A stretch of DNA of 64,000 nt from NCBI GenBank assembly GCA_965248855.1, contig CBDFKQ010000004.1, positions 248,001 to 312,000 of the forward strand. Direction: 5' to 3'. The notes beneath the pieces were generated by a model. That model was not told where the DNA came from. It made no database searches and saw only the letters and a program-made list of their open reading frames with translations. Below, one piece after another: positions 8,943 through 17,901 of the stretch. A program made the translations under genes and the position numbers. Numbering within the stretch: the first letter of the stretch is position 1; every line of letters begins with the position of its first letter. The DNA is from CBDFKQ01 sp965248855 (GTDB lineage: Bacteria > Bacteroidota > Bacteroidia > Cytophagales > 172606-1).

Positions 8943-10473
8943 CGATGCTTTTAATATTACAGATCTTTTTTTTAATACTGCAAAAAAATATCCTAATAAA
9001 ACAGCAGTAATTTTTAAAAATAAAAACATTTCCTTTGGCGAACTTGAAGTTAAAATTGAAAATACAGCGCAATATTTTTTAAACAAAGGAATAGGAAAAA
9101 ACGACAGGGTTTTAGTTTTTGTGCCTATGAGTATTGATTTGTACCGAATTGTATTAGCATTATTTAAAATCGGAGCAATAGCTGTTTTTCTTGACGAATG
9201 GGTTAATAAAAACAGGATGGAAGAGTGCTGCAAAATAGCGCTTTGTAAGGCAATTATAACTACATTAAAAGCAAGAATATTCATTTTTTTTTCAAAGGAA
9301 TTGAAAAAAATACCTATAAGATTGGGAGTTGGATTTAACGAAAAAAATGCAAGAAAAAATTTACCGGAAACATTTTACGATGATATTGCTCTTATTACTT
9401 TTACCACCGGCTCAACAGGTATTCCTAAAGCTTCTATTCGCACTCACCGACTTTTATTTAACCAATTTATAGCACTCGAAGAGAAATTGGAATACAGAGA
9501 TGATGATATCTCTATGACAGTACTGCCAATAGTATTATTAATTAATTTGGCAGTTGGTGCTACCTCTGTAATTGCTGATTTTAAGAGCTCCAAACCCGAT
9601 AGTTTACTACCTGAAAAAATAATTCGACAGTTAAAAAGACATTCAGTCAATACAATAATCGGATCTCCTTTTTTTATTAAAAAACTGGCAGAATATATAA
9701 TTAAAGAAAAAAAATTTCTTCCTAATATTAAAAATTTTTTTACGGGAGGAGCCCCTGTTTTTCCTTCGGAAGCAAAAATTTATAATGATGCCTTTCCTGA
9801 AACAAAAATAGAAATTATTTATGGATCTACGGAGGCTGAGCCAATTAGTAGCATTTCTGCTAACGATTTGTTGAACTTAAAAAATGACATTTTAAATGGT
9901 TTAAATGTTGGAAAAGTATCAGCGTATGCAGAAGTTAAAATCATCAAAATTGACGATAAAAATATTTTTTTAAATTCAGAAAATGATCTAACCGGAATTG
10001 TCTTACCTCATAATACAATTGGTGAAATAATTGTGAAGGGTAAACATGTTCTTCGTGATTACCTCAATAATGAAGAAGCCTTTAAAAGAAACAAAATTTT
10101 GGTGGGTAATGAATTCTGGCACCGAACCGGTGATAGTGGTTATATTACTGAAAGTGGAAACCTTTTTTTAATGGGAAGGTGCAATTCATTAATTGAAAAG
10201 AATAAAAAAATACTTTATCCTTTTGTTTATGAAAATTATTTTCAGTTAAATGAACATATAGAAATAGGGACGATTATCAATACAAATAATAAAGTTTCCG
10301 CTGTTGTTCAACTTCGAGATAAATCAAAAGAATTCCTCGTCAAAGATTTTATAAAAGAAGTAGAACCATTAATTGATCGAATTATTTTTATAAATAAAAT
10401 CCCCCGTGATCCTCGTCATAATTCTAAAATTGATTATCAAAAATTAAGTAGTTTGCTTGAAAAATATAAATGA
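8926..10473 (+). CDS. OleC-like AMP-forming acyl ligase
   Basis: 515 residues from the ATG at 8926, which overlaps the previous gene by 17 bases; longer open frames are read-through. Adenylation motifs are clear: ITFTTGSTGIPKAS (157-170), YGSTEAEPIS, WHRTGDSGYI, and the C-terminal catalytic lysine Lys501 in PRDPRHNSKIDYQKL. The RHNSKI ending and GSPFFIKKLAEY/GGAPVFPSEA stretches resemble OleC-type fatty-acyl ligases and beta-lactone synthetases more than medium-chain CoA ligases. The protein would activate a carboxylic acid as an acyl-AMP and pass it to CoA, a carrier or an intramolecular hydroxyl. It is the last gene of the operon. No acyl carrier protein or thiolase (OleA) is adjacent, so olefin biosynthesis is not supported. 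Confidence 0.74.
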   Translation: MEEVYNDAFNITDLFFNTAKKYPNKTAVIFKNKNISFGELEVKIENTAQYFLNKGIGKNDRVLVFVPMSIDLYRIVLALFKIGAIAVFLDEWVNKNRMEECCKIALCKAIITTLKARIFIFFSKELKKIPIRLGVGFNEKNARKNLPETFYDDIALITFTTGSTGIPKASIRTHRLLFNQFIALEEKLEYRDDDISMTVLPIVLLINLAVGATSVIADFKSSKPDSLLPEKIIRQLKRHSVNTIIGSPFFIKKLAEYIIKEKKFLPNIKNFFTGGAPVFPSEAKIYNDAFPETKIEIIYGSTEAEPISSISANDLLNLKNDILNGLNVGKVSAYAEVKIIKIDDKNIFLNSENDLTGIVLPHNTIGEIIVKGKHVLRDYLNNEEAFKRNKILVGNEFWHRTGDSGYITESGNLFLMGRCNSLIEKNKKILYPFVYENYFQLNEHIEIGTIINTNNKVSAVVQLRDKSKEFLVKDFIKEVEPLIDRIIFINKIPRDPRHNSKIDYQKLSSLLEKYK

Positions 10474-11142
10474 ATGAGCTCCCATGATAATAAATTATAG
10501 ATGCGTTCAATTAAACATATGATTCATTTATGATTATCTTTTATCAAGAATTTAATCCAAACGAAATATATTTAGCCCCATTTTTTACATACACCTATAT
10601 TTTTTCTCCTGCGTGTATAATAATAACCGGGAAAGTATTTGGAATCCATTCATTATGAAAAAATAAAAACAAAAAAGTTTAATATCGATTTTAACATATT
10701 TAAATTATTTATTGAATTTTAATTGCAAATAGAAAAATTGGGGAATTAAAACAAAGATTAGTTTATCTAAATATTAAAAAAGGTAATTTTAATATTAGGA
10801 AGGATCTCTATTGAAAATAAAATCTTTTGGTTCCGGATGAGTAGTGTGGAAGTATGCCAATTATTTTTATTAAAGATTTCTTACTCCTCTTTATATGTCT
10901 AAATCCTCTAAGTACCTCAAAATAAATTAGAATATTCTATGGCGATTATAATCTAAAGGTCAATTAAATGAAGTTTTTATATTCTTTTTTATAATAAAGC
11001 AAAAGAGTATATTAGTTTTAGAAAAATTTATTAAATAAAATTTTAGTTTTAGTTTAACAAAATAATGTTATGAGGAACGATTTTAACGTAAATTAAAAAA
11101 AAAATATATTCGCTTATTTTACCAAGGCTGCATTTTGATTAT
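10474..11142. other. Gene-free A+T-rich stretch between lipid operon and histidine kinase
   Basis: 669 bases with no open frame of note on either strand, no clear hairpin after the ligase stop and no recognised RNA gene. It presumably holds the 3' end of the lipid operon transcript and the promoter of the histidine kinase gene at 11143, but I could not find a convincing TTTG/TAnnTTTG pair. Confidence 0.5.
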
Positions 11143-13188
11143 ATGGATACTTTAAAATTAGATTTTGAACAGGCAAAAGCAAGACATTTATTATTTAAAA
11201 CAAGATTAAGGTCAATTTTATTTGGAATAGAAATAGATGAAACTCCCGTTGTATCGCATTATGAATGCGCTGTTGGTAAATGGATTTATGGCCACGCATT
11301 AAAAGAATACGGACACATCCCCGAAATGAAAGAACTTGAAAGGGTTCATGCCAACATTCATTTATCTGCACGTGAATTAATAACTTTATTCAGGCAGGGT
11401 GATGTTGAAGAAGCCCATGCCGGCCTGGCAAAGATGGAAATGATTGCCGATGATTTAATCGACTTGTTAAATATTATTGAAAAGAAATTAAAAGAAAGTG
11501 ATCAAAAACCTCAAAATTACTCTAACAAAGAGGAATTATTAAGTATAAATTACAATGAATTGCTGGAGCTGCACGGCACAATTCAACAACTGGACGCTAA
11601 AATCAAGCAACAGGCAAATGAATTATATCAGGCTAAATCATATACTGATTTGCGTTTGAAAACACTGTTTAAACAGGCACCTATTGCGCTTGCTATTTTT
11701 AAAGGCAGTGATTATATGGTTGAAATGGCAAATGATTTAATGCTGTCATACTGGGGTAGAAAAGAAGAGGAAGTATTAAACAAACCGGTTTTTGAAGCAA
11801 TATCAGAAGTAAGAGATCAGGGTTTTGAATCAATTCTTGATCAAGTTTTTAAAACCGGAAAATCATATATTTCTACGGAAAGTACAGCAACTCTGTGGCA
11901 TAATGATAAATTTATTACTATCCATGTAACATTAAATTTAGAAGCCTTAAGAGAAGCTGATGGTACCATTTCAGGAATATTAAGCCTTGTGCATGATATT
12001 TCTGAACAGGTGGAATCAAAAAAGAAAATAGTAGAGGCTGAAGAAAGGACAAGGATTGCAGTTGAAGCTGCAATGCTTGGTACTTTTGATGTTGATATGG
12101 TTTTTGATAAAATTATAAGTTCTAAGCGCTTCAGTGAAATTTTTGGATTTAAAGAAACAAATATTTCTCATGAAGAATTATTAAATGTTGTTCATCCTGA
12201 AGATTTAAGTATAAGAAACGCTGCCCACGAACTTGCATTAACTACAGGAATTTTAAGCTACGAAACAAGACTTTTATGGAAAGATGGAACAATTCATTGG
12301 GTGAAAGTTCAGGGAAAAATGTTTTTTGACAAAAAGAAAAATCCGACACGGCTTATAGGGGCAGTGATGGATATTACCGAACAAAAAGCGTTTATGGAAG
12401 AGCTTGAAAATAAAGTATTTGAACGCACCCAGGAATTACAATATGCCAATAAGGAGCTTAAAAATATAAATCAGGAGCTTGCCTCTTTCGCCTATATTTC
12501 AAGTCATGATTTGCAGGAACCATTACGAAAAATACAAACATTCGGGGGACGGATTTTTAAATCCGATTATGATAATCTTTCTGAAAATGGAAAGGATTAC
12601 TTAAACAGAATGCAAAATTCAGCCGGCAGAATGCAAACGCTAATTGATGATTTGCTTACTTATTCAAGGACGAGTGCCGTCGAAAGAGTTTTCTATAAAA
12701 CAGACTTAAATGTTTTATTCACCGAAGTTAAAAATGAATTTAAAGAGAAAATAGAAGAGAAAATAGCTGAGATTGAAATTTCCGAGATGCCCGAAATAAA
12801 ATCTATCGCATTTCAAATCAGGCAATTATTTATAAACCTGATTTCAAATGCCATTAAATTTGCCAAACGAAATGAAACAGCAAAGATTATTATTAAATCC
12901 CAAATTTTAAAAGGCTCAGAAATTAATATTCCTGATGTTTTAATTAATGAAAATTATATTCGCATCAGTATTTCTGATAATGGAATTGGTTTTGAAGCTC
13001 ATCACAGTAAAAAGATTTTTGAAGTTTTTCAAAGGCTGCATGCAAAAGGCGATTATGCCGGTACCGGTATCGGGTTGGCTATTTGTAAAAAGATAGTTGA
13101 TAATCACAGAGGATTTATAGAGGCCAATGGAGAATTGAATAACGGAGCTACTTTTAACATTTATCTTCCAATAAATGCGGATAATTAA
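11143..13188 (+). CDS. CZB-PAS-PAS sensor histidine kinase
   Basis: 681 residues, no transmembrane segments, hence cytoplasmic. The N-terminal CZB (chemoreceptor zinc-binding) domain shows the four zinc ligands His15, Cys42 (HYECAVGKWIYG), His69 and His73 (RVHANIH). A coiled stretch leads into two PAS domains (about 170-290 and 300-415), then the dimerisation domain with phospho-accepting His in SSHDLQEPLRKIQTF. The ATPase domain has NLISNAIKFAK (N box), SDNGIGF (G1) and GTGIGLAICKKIV (G2). CZB domains bind zinc and respond to zinc or oxidants such as hypochlorite; joined to a kinase this suggests control of gene expression. No response regulator is next to it; the next gene starts 24 bases downstream and is a muramidase. 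Confidence 0.88.
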   Translation: MDTLKLDFEQAKARHLLFKTRLRSILFGIEIDETPVVSHYECAVGKWIYGHALKEYGHIPEMKELERVHANIHLSARELITLFRQGDVEEAHAGLAKMEMIADDLIDLLNIIEKKLKESDQKPQNYSNKEELLSINYNELLELHGTIQQLDAKIKQQANELYQAKSYTDLRLKTLFKQAPIALAIFKGSDYMVEMANDLMLSYWGRKEEEVLNKPVFEAISEVRDQGFESILDQVFKTGKSYISTESTATLWHNDKFITIHVTLNLEALREADGTISGILSLVHDISEQVESKKKIVEAEERTRIAVEAAMLGTFDVDMVFDKIISSKRFSEIFGFKETNISHEELLNVVHPEDLSIRNAAHELALTTGILSYETRLLWKDGTIHWVKVQGKMFFDKKKNPTRLIGAVMDITEQKAFMEELENKVFERTQELQYANKELKNINQELASFAYISSHDLQEPLRKIQTFGGRIFKSDYDNLSENGKDYLNRMQNSAGRMQTLIDDLLTYSRTSAVERVFYKTDLNVLFTEVKNEFKEKIEEKIAEIEISEMPEIKSIAFQIRQLFINLISNAIKFAKRNETAKIIIKSQILKGSEINIPDVLINENYIRISISDNGIGFEAHHSKKIFEVFQRLHAKGDYAGTGIGLAICKKIVDNHRGFIEANGELNNGATFNIYLPINADN

Positions 13189-13212
13189 AGCTGTTTCATA
13201 AAACATATAAAA

Positions 13213-14427
13213 ATGAAATTTTTTCTTAATTCTTATAAATCTTTTCTTTTTTTTTGTTGCCTAATTTTAATCTCAGGTTGCAGCAAAAAAATAAAAACAC
13301 AGGTTATATTTACAAATACGAATAAAAACATTCTTATTGATACATTATTACGAGTTGGAGCGGAGCAACCGGATTTTTATTTACCCGCATTAAAAAATAA
13401 AAGAATTGCTTTAGTAGTTAATAATACTTCGCTCATCAACTCTACCCATCTGGCAGATTCTTTATTAAAACTAAATATTATTGTAAAAAAAATATTTTCT
13501 CCTGAACATGGCTTCCGTGGTGAAGCAGATGCCGGGGAGACGGTAAAGAACAGTATTGATATAAAAACGAATTTACCGTTAATCTCTTTATATGGAAAAA
13601 ATAAAAAACCAACTCCGGAACAATTAAATGATATTGATATAATTTTATTTGACATGCAGGATGTGGGTGCAAGATTTTATACCTATTCAAGCACCATGCA
13701 ATATGTGATGGAGGCCTGTGCAGAGCAAAAAAAAATATTAATTATTTTAGACAGACCAAACCCAAATGGTGAATACATTGCCGGGCCCGTGCTCGATTTA
13801 AAATATAAATCCTTTGTAGGTTTAAACCCTATTCCCATCGTTCATGGGCTCACTTTAGGTGAGATGGCTTTAATGATAAATGGAGAAGGATGGCTGAAAG
13901 ATAATTTAAAATGTGATTTAGAAATTATTAAAATTAAAAATTATAACCATCATCGAAAATATATTTTGCCCGTAAGGCCTTCACCAAACTTACCCAATCA
14001 ACAATCAATAAAATTATATCCGTCATTGTGTTTATTGGAAGGCACTGTAATAAGTGTAGGAAGAGGAACCGATTTTCCATTTCAGTTGGCAGGCGGTATA
14101 GATTCTACTTATGGTAATTTTAATTTCACACCGCAAAGCAACGCAGGTAACAAAGCACCCTTATATAAAAATACAAAATGCTTCGGAATGGATTTTAGAA
14201 ATGAAGAAAATACTGATTTTACTTTAAAGTACTTGATAGGTTTTTATCAAAAGTGTGTTGATAAACCCAAATTTTTCAATAAATATTTTGATACTTTGGC
14301 AGGTACAGATTCTTTAAGAAAACAAATCATTGAAGGGTTATCGGAAGAACAAATAAAAATATCCTGGCAAGCAGATTTAGAAAAGTATAAAATTTTGAGG
14401 AAAAAGTATTTACTGTATGAAGAGTAA
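13213..14427 (+). CDS. Exo-beta-N-acetylmuramidase NamZ-family lipoprotein (DUF1343)
   Basis: 404 residues with a lipoprotein signal (hydrophobic run ending LILISGC-SKK). Hallmarks of the family are SPEHGFRGEADAGE, ISLYGKNKKPT, FDMQDVGARFYTYSSTMQYV, ILDRPNPNGEY, GPVLDLKYKSFVG and VGRGTDFPFQ. NamZ proteins release N-acetylmuramic acid from the non-reducing end of peptidoglycan fragments, as in Tannerella, and belong to cell-wall recycling or scavenging. The lipobox puts it in the periplasm or on a membrane. It lies 24 bases after the kinase, so the two may share a transcript; a bidirectional terminator at 14569-14600 separates it from dnaB. Confidence 0.8.
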   Translation: MKFFLNSYKSFLFFCCLILISGCSKKIKTQVIFTNTNKNILIDTLLRVGAEQPDFYLPALKNKRIALVVNNTSLINSTHLADSLLKLNIIVKKIFSPEHGFRGEADAGETVKNSIDIKTNLPLISLYGKNKKPTPEQLNDIDIILFDMQDVGARFYTYSSTMQYVMEACAEQKKILIILDRPNPNGEYIAGPVLDLKYKSFVGLNPIPIVHGLTLGEMALMINGEGWLKDNLKCDLEIIKIKNYNHHRKYILPVRPSPNLPNQQSIKLYPSLCLLEGTVISVGRGTDFPFQLAGGIDSTYGNFNFTPQSNAGNKAPLYKNTKCFGMDFRNEENTDFTLKYLIGFYQKCVDKPKFFNKYFDTLAGTDSLRKQIIEGLSEEQIKISWQADLEKYKILRKKYLLYEE

Positions 14428-14568
14428 AAAATGAAGTGCTGATGATGAAAAATTATTACTCAGAAAATCATAATTCTAATTTTAAACTTTAAATATGTAT
14501 TTAATAATTTTCGGTAAATAATAATGTATATGGTTTATAAAACAGTTAAATAAAATTCAGTTAAAATA

Positions 14569-14600
14569 AAAAAAGACTTTCAGTACAGAAAGTCTTTTTT
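14569..14600. terminator. Bidirectional terminator between the NamZ-type gene and dnaB
   Basis: AAAAAAGACTTT (14569-14580) pairs with AAAGTCTTTTTT (14589-14600) around an eight-base loop. A-runs and T-runs on both sides suit intrinsic termination of both convergent transcripts. Confidence 0.8.
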
Positions 14601-14617
14601 ATGATTAAGATTTAAGA

Positions 14618-16168
14618 TTAAAAAGGAGCATCATCAAAATCGTTATTTAATGGTTTTTGTTGTTGATTCATTCTGCTTTTAACAATCATAGTGCCTGCCT
14701 CATTTTCGAAAGAAGCCAAGCCATCAGGCATTTTACCTTGCAAAGGAACAAGATCCGTATTATCAAAATCAGTAAACTTGGTATATTTTCCGATAAAACG
14801 TAAACCGACAGTGTCTAAAGATCCGTTTCTGTTTTTGGCGATAATTACTTCACCCAATCCTATTGTAGAGTTTCCTGCTTCATCGGCAGTAATGTTGTAA
14901 TATTCCGGTCTGTATAAAAACATTACCATGTCAGCATCCTGCTCAATAGAACCGGATTCACGCAAATCAGATAATTGAGGTCGTTTATCGCCACCGCGCG
15001 TTTCAACAGCACGTGATAATTGTGATAAAGCGATAACGGGTACATTTAATTCTTTGGCTATGCTTTTTAAAGATTTAGAAATTAAAGCAATTTCCTGTTC
15101 GCGATTTCCACCTTTATTTTTTCCGCCGGTGTCGGCAGTCATCAATTGTAAATAATCGATTATTACCAATTGAATGTCGTGTTGAGCTTTTAATTTTCTG
15201 CATTTTGCACGAAGTTCAAGAATAGAAAGAGCGGGTGTATCGTCAATAAAAATCGGCGCTTCTTCTAATCTTCTAATGGCTTGGTTTAATTGTTCCCATT
15301 CATAAGGTGCAAGTTGTGCTTTCTTTAATTTTTCGCTTTCCAGCTCTGCTTCAGAAGATACCAAACGACTCATTAATTGCAATGACGACATTTCTAAAGA
15401 AAAAATAGCCACAGGTTGCTTAAAATCAACTGCTGCATTTCTCGCTGCAGAAACTACAAATGCTGTTTTACCCATTGCAGGCCGGGCGGCAATAATTACC
15501 AAATCAGATTTTTGCCAACCAGATGTTACTCTGTCTAAATTACTAAATCCACTCGCAACACCTGTTAACCCATCTTTATGATCCTTCTTTGCATCTAAAT
15601 CTTTTAAAAACAAAGCAGCCAAGGCCGACATGTTAGTAAAATTTTTGCGGATATAAGATTCCGATACATCAAAAAGAGATTGTTGTATGCGATCCATAAA
15701 ATGAAAAACATCTACAGTTTCGTCATAACCATCTCTTTCAATTTCAGATGCAACAAGTAGCAAAGCTCGCCTGATAGCATGTTCAGATACTATACGGGCA
15801 TGAGCTTCAATATTGGCTGCTGAGTTTACTCTCTCCGTTAAATTAGCAATATAAAATGCACCTCCGGCAGGATCCAATTTTCCGGTTGATCGCAGCTCAT
15901 GAGTTACTGTTAAAATATCAATTGGCTCAGATTTAGAGAATAAGGCTTTAATCGCCAAAAATATTTCTCTATTCGCATCCCTGTAAAAACTTTCGGGTCT
16001 TAAAATATCAATTACGGCTGTCAATGCATCTTTTTCCAACATTAATGCACCCAGTACTGCAGATTCTAAAGCTGTGGCTTGTGGTGGTATTTTTCCTAAA
16101 CCTCTGCTACCCGGCTTGGCATAGGTCGGGCGCAATTTTCGCAACGGCTTTTGTTCTTCTGAATCCAT
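14618..16168 (-). CDS. dnaB: Replicative DNA helicase DnaB
   Basis: 516 residues. The N-terminal DnaB domain begins PPQATALESAVLGALM; the RecA-like motor domain has Walker A ARPAMGKTAF, Walker B-type LVIIDYLQLM, SLEMSSLQLMSRL, and the conserved SQLSRAVETR and DLRESGSIEQDADMVMFLYR. The hexamer unwinds DNA at the replication fork and recruits primase. Length and motif order are normal, and there is no intein. The gene ends at the bidirectional terminator and starts 42 bases downstream of the cyclophilin stop on the same strand, so the two may be co-transcribed. Confidence 0.96.
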   Translation of the reverse strand: MDSEEQKPLRKLRPTYAKPGSRGLGKIPPQATALESAVLGALMLEKDALTAVIDILRPESFYRDANREIFLAIKALFSKSEPIDILTVTHELRSTGKLDPAGGAFYIANLTERVNSAANIEAHARIVSEHAIRRALLLVASEIERDGYDETVDVFHFMDRIQQSLFDVSESYIRKNFTNMSALAALFLKDLDAKKDHKDGLTGVASGFSNLDRVTSGWQKSDLVIIAARPAMGKTAFVVSAARNAAVDFKQPVAIFSLEMSSLQLMSRLVSSEAELESEKLKKAQLAPYEWEQLNQAIRRLEEAPIFIDDTPALSILELRAKCRKLKAQHDIQLVIIDYLQLMTADTGGKNKGGNREQEIALISKSLKSIAKELNVPVIALSQLSRAVETRGGDKRPQLSDLRESGSIEQDADMVMFLYRPEYYNITADEAGNSTIGLGEVIIAKNRNGSLDTVGLRFIGKYTKFTDFDNTDLVPLQGKMPDGLASFENEAGTMIVKSRMNQQQKPLNNDFDDAPF

Positions 16169-16210
16169 AAAAAAGAAAAAAATAAAAATTAAACAAAAAA
16201 TATTTCTTTT

Positions 16211-16660
16211 TTACAAAGCCGGTTCTTCATTCACTACAATCTTTTCAATTTTATCTCCTTGTTTTATTGAGTTTATAAATTCTTCGCCCTTAATTAATTT
16301 TCCAAAGCAGGTATGTACCCTATCCAAATGTTTTGTAGCCTCTCTTGATAAGCAAATAAAAAACTGCGAGCCTCCCGAATTGGGTGCACTTGTTTTTGCC
16401 ATTGATAAAATTCCTCGGTCGTGATATTGATTATTTCCTGTTACTTCATCAGGAATAGTATAACCGGGGCCACCGCCACCCGTTCCTGTAGGGTCACCAC
16501 CTTGTATAACAAATGTTGGGATAACTCTGTGAAATATAGTGTTATCATAATAACCTTTTTTGGCAAGCTTAATAAAGTTATCTACAGTTACAGGTGCATC
16601 TTCTTCAAAAAAAGATACTTCAATTATACCTTTCGACGTATGTATTTCTGCTGTTTTCAT
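16211..16660 (-). CDS. Cyclophilin-type peptidyl-prolyl cis-trans isomerase
   Basis: 149 residues counted from the ATG at 16660 (MKTAEIHTSKG); the open frame extends ten codons further but the family starts at this methionine. FHRVIPTFVIQGGDP, GGGGPGYTIPDE, LSMAKTSAPNSGGSQFFI and HTCFGKLIKGEE are the cyclophilin active-site segments. There is no signal peptide, so it is a cytoplasmic folding catalyst. It is immediately upstream of dnaB on the same strand. Confidence 0.92.
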   Translation of the reverse strand: MKTAEIHTSKGIIEVSFFEEDAPVTVDNFIKLAKKGYYDNTIFHRVIPTFVIQGGDPTGTGGGGPGYTIPDEVTGNNQYHDRGILSMAKTSAPNSGGSQFFICLSREATKHLDRVHTCFGKLIKGEEFINSIKQGDKIEKIVVNEEPAL

Positions 16661-16679
16661 AAGAAATTTAATAATAAAA

Positions 16680-16772
16680 ATGGAGGGCAAATGTAATCAA
16701 AAAAACAAGCCTGATATGAATGGGGTATGCAAAAGTTGTAAAATTTTTATTATCAAAAAAAAACATTATTAA
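16680..16772 (+). CDS. Possible 30-residue Cys-rich microprotein
   Basis: An ATG at 16680 opens a 30-codon frame, MEGKCNQKNKP...VCKSCK...KKKHY, with three cysteines in the pattern C-x11-C-x2-C and a lysine-rich tail. The layout recalls a half zinc-ribbon. It diverges from the cyclophilin gene with only 19 bases between the two starts, which leaves no room for its own promoter unless it lies inside the cyclophilin gene. Support is limited to the CxxC and the start codon; a chance frame is quite possible. Confidence 0.25.
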   Translation: MEGKCNQKNKPDMNGVCKSCKIFIIKKKHY

Positions 16773-17040
16773 ATTATAAACTGTGGATAGATTATTAAAA
16801 ATAAAATTTAAAAAATTTTTAAAATGGTTCGATTTTTTGTATAGTTATATTGATTGTAGATTAATAACTTTTAATGAATAATTATGAATATTATTTAATG
16901 TAAAATGTTTTGTTAAAAGTTAAATCAAGTCAAATAATTTTTTGATTATGAGTTTATCAATATCAATATATTCATAATTTATAGATCATTAAAGCAATAA
17001 ATTTTGCAAAAATATGGTATTATTTACAAAATGAAATTTG
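16773..17040. other. Gene-free A+T-rich stretch with one copy of the 37-base dispersed repeat
   Basis: About 270 bases of extremely A+T-rich DNA between the microprotein frame and the nuclease-inhibitor gene. The only structure I see is the repeat copy at 16945-16981, described separately. Confidence 0.5.
16945..16981 (-). repeat. Dispersed intergenic repeat, copy 1
   Basis: 37 bases matching 43296-43332 at 35 of 37 positions in the same orientation. The inverted form also occurs at 25286-25318 and 43864-43897 with a few more differences. The shared core on the other strand is GATATTGATAAA preceded by TTATGA. All four copies are between genes. Confidence 0.6.
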
Positions 17041-17454
17041 ATGGAGGAGCCGGAAAACTTAAGCTTTAAAAACGAAATTAAAGATGCCTGTAAAGATTTA
17101 CTATTTATAAGTGAAACGGATGAACCTTTAGTTTATATAGAGTTTGCAGACATTACAACAGAAGATCAATTAAAAATAAAGTTAATGATCTTCGAAAATA
17201 AATCTGATACAGTAAAGTTAAAAACCGAAACACTTGGTGTTTTTTTTAAAAACGCAATTACTGTTCAACCCTGGTTTGAAAAAGAAGAAAAAGAAACCGT
17301 TAAAAAATTTTTAAACTTAAAAAAAGTGCTTGAAAAAAACTTGAAAGCAATAAAAGTTTTTAAAATGGGTAAGGTAGAGCAAAATGTATTTATTTTGGGA
17401 AAAAATTCAATTGGCACTTTTGCAGGGCTAAAAACAAAGGTTGTTGAAACATAA
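17041..17454 (+). CDS. Nuclease A inhibitor-like (NuiA family) protein
   Basis: 137 residues from the ATG at 17041; the frame can also start at a TTG one codon earlier. The N-terminal LLFISETDEPLVYIEF and especially the ending VFILGKNSIGTFAGLKTKVVET match the nuclease A inhibitor family, whose cyanobacterial founder binds and blocks a secreted sugar-nonspecific nuclease. Bacteroidota have many small cytoplasmic members of unknown partner. No NucA-like nuclease is in this window. It is followed 45 bases later by a small membrane protein on the same strand. Confidence 0.65.
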   Translation: MEEPENLSFKNEIKDACKDLLFISETDEPLVYIEFADITTEDQLKIKLMIFENKSDTVKLKTETLGVFFKNAITVQPWFEKEEKETVKKFLNLKKVLEKNLKAIKVFKMGKVEQNVFILGKNSIGTFAGLKTKVVET

Positions 17455-17499
17455 TTATGTTCATATCATTTACTTTTTTTCTTCTATATCCTATAAAAT

Positions 17500-17817
17500 A
17501 TGATTATTGTTGTTACAAAATTAGGTGTTCGCGGTATGGCTTTATATCCATTTATATTGATTCGAAATGCAAAGGACCGATATGATTTTCAGCTCATTCA
17601 ACACGAACTTATACATCACAAACAGCAGATCGAATTATTAATTTTACCTTTTTATATATTTTATCTTTTAGAATACCTGTATCACAGGTTTAAAGGTAGA
17701 AATCACAATGAAGCATATCTTAATATATCTTTTGAGAAAGAAGCTTATTTAAATGACGATGTTGAAAATTATTTGCAAAAAAGAAAGTTGTGGAGTTTTA
17801 TGAGGTATATGAATTGA
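17500..17817 (+). CDS. Small membrane protein with HExxH motif
   Basis: 105 residues. The motif QHELIHHKQQIELL (zinc-metallopeptidase HExxH pattern) is followed at once by a hydrophobic segment, LILPFYIFYLLEYLYHRF, and a charged tail with NEAYLNISFEKEAYLND. The conserved EAY...EKEAY spacing after HExxH suggests that a downstream Glu could be a third metal ligand. Similar small unnamed proteins occur in Bacteroidota; no function is known to me. The protein lacks a signal peptide but starts with a weakly hydrophobic strand. Confidence 0.6.
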   Translation: MIIVVTKLGVRGMALYPFILIRNAKDRYDFQLIQHELIHHKQQIELLILPFYIFYLLEYLYHRFKGRNHNEAYLNISFEKEAYLNDDVENYLQKRKLWSFMRYMN

Positions 17818-17901
17818 TTTTTATTTTTTATTTATTTCCTAACAGTTAAATTACATGTCAGAATCATCTTTTAATAATATATTTTTGATTAAACAAACGT
17901 T

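Noticed and set aside
1332..10473. Olefin (Ole) biosynthesis cluster because of the OleC-like ligase
   Set aside because: No OleA thiolase, OleB hydrolase or OleD reductase is present in the operon.
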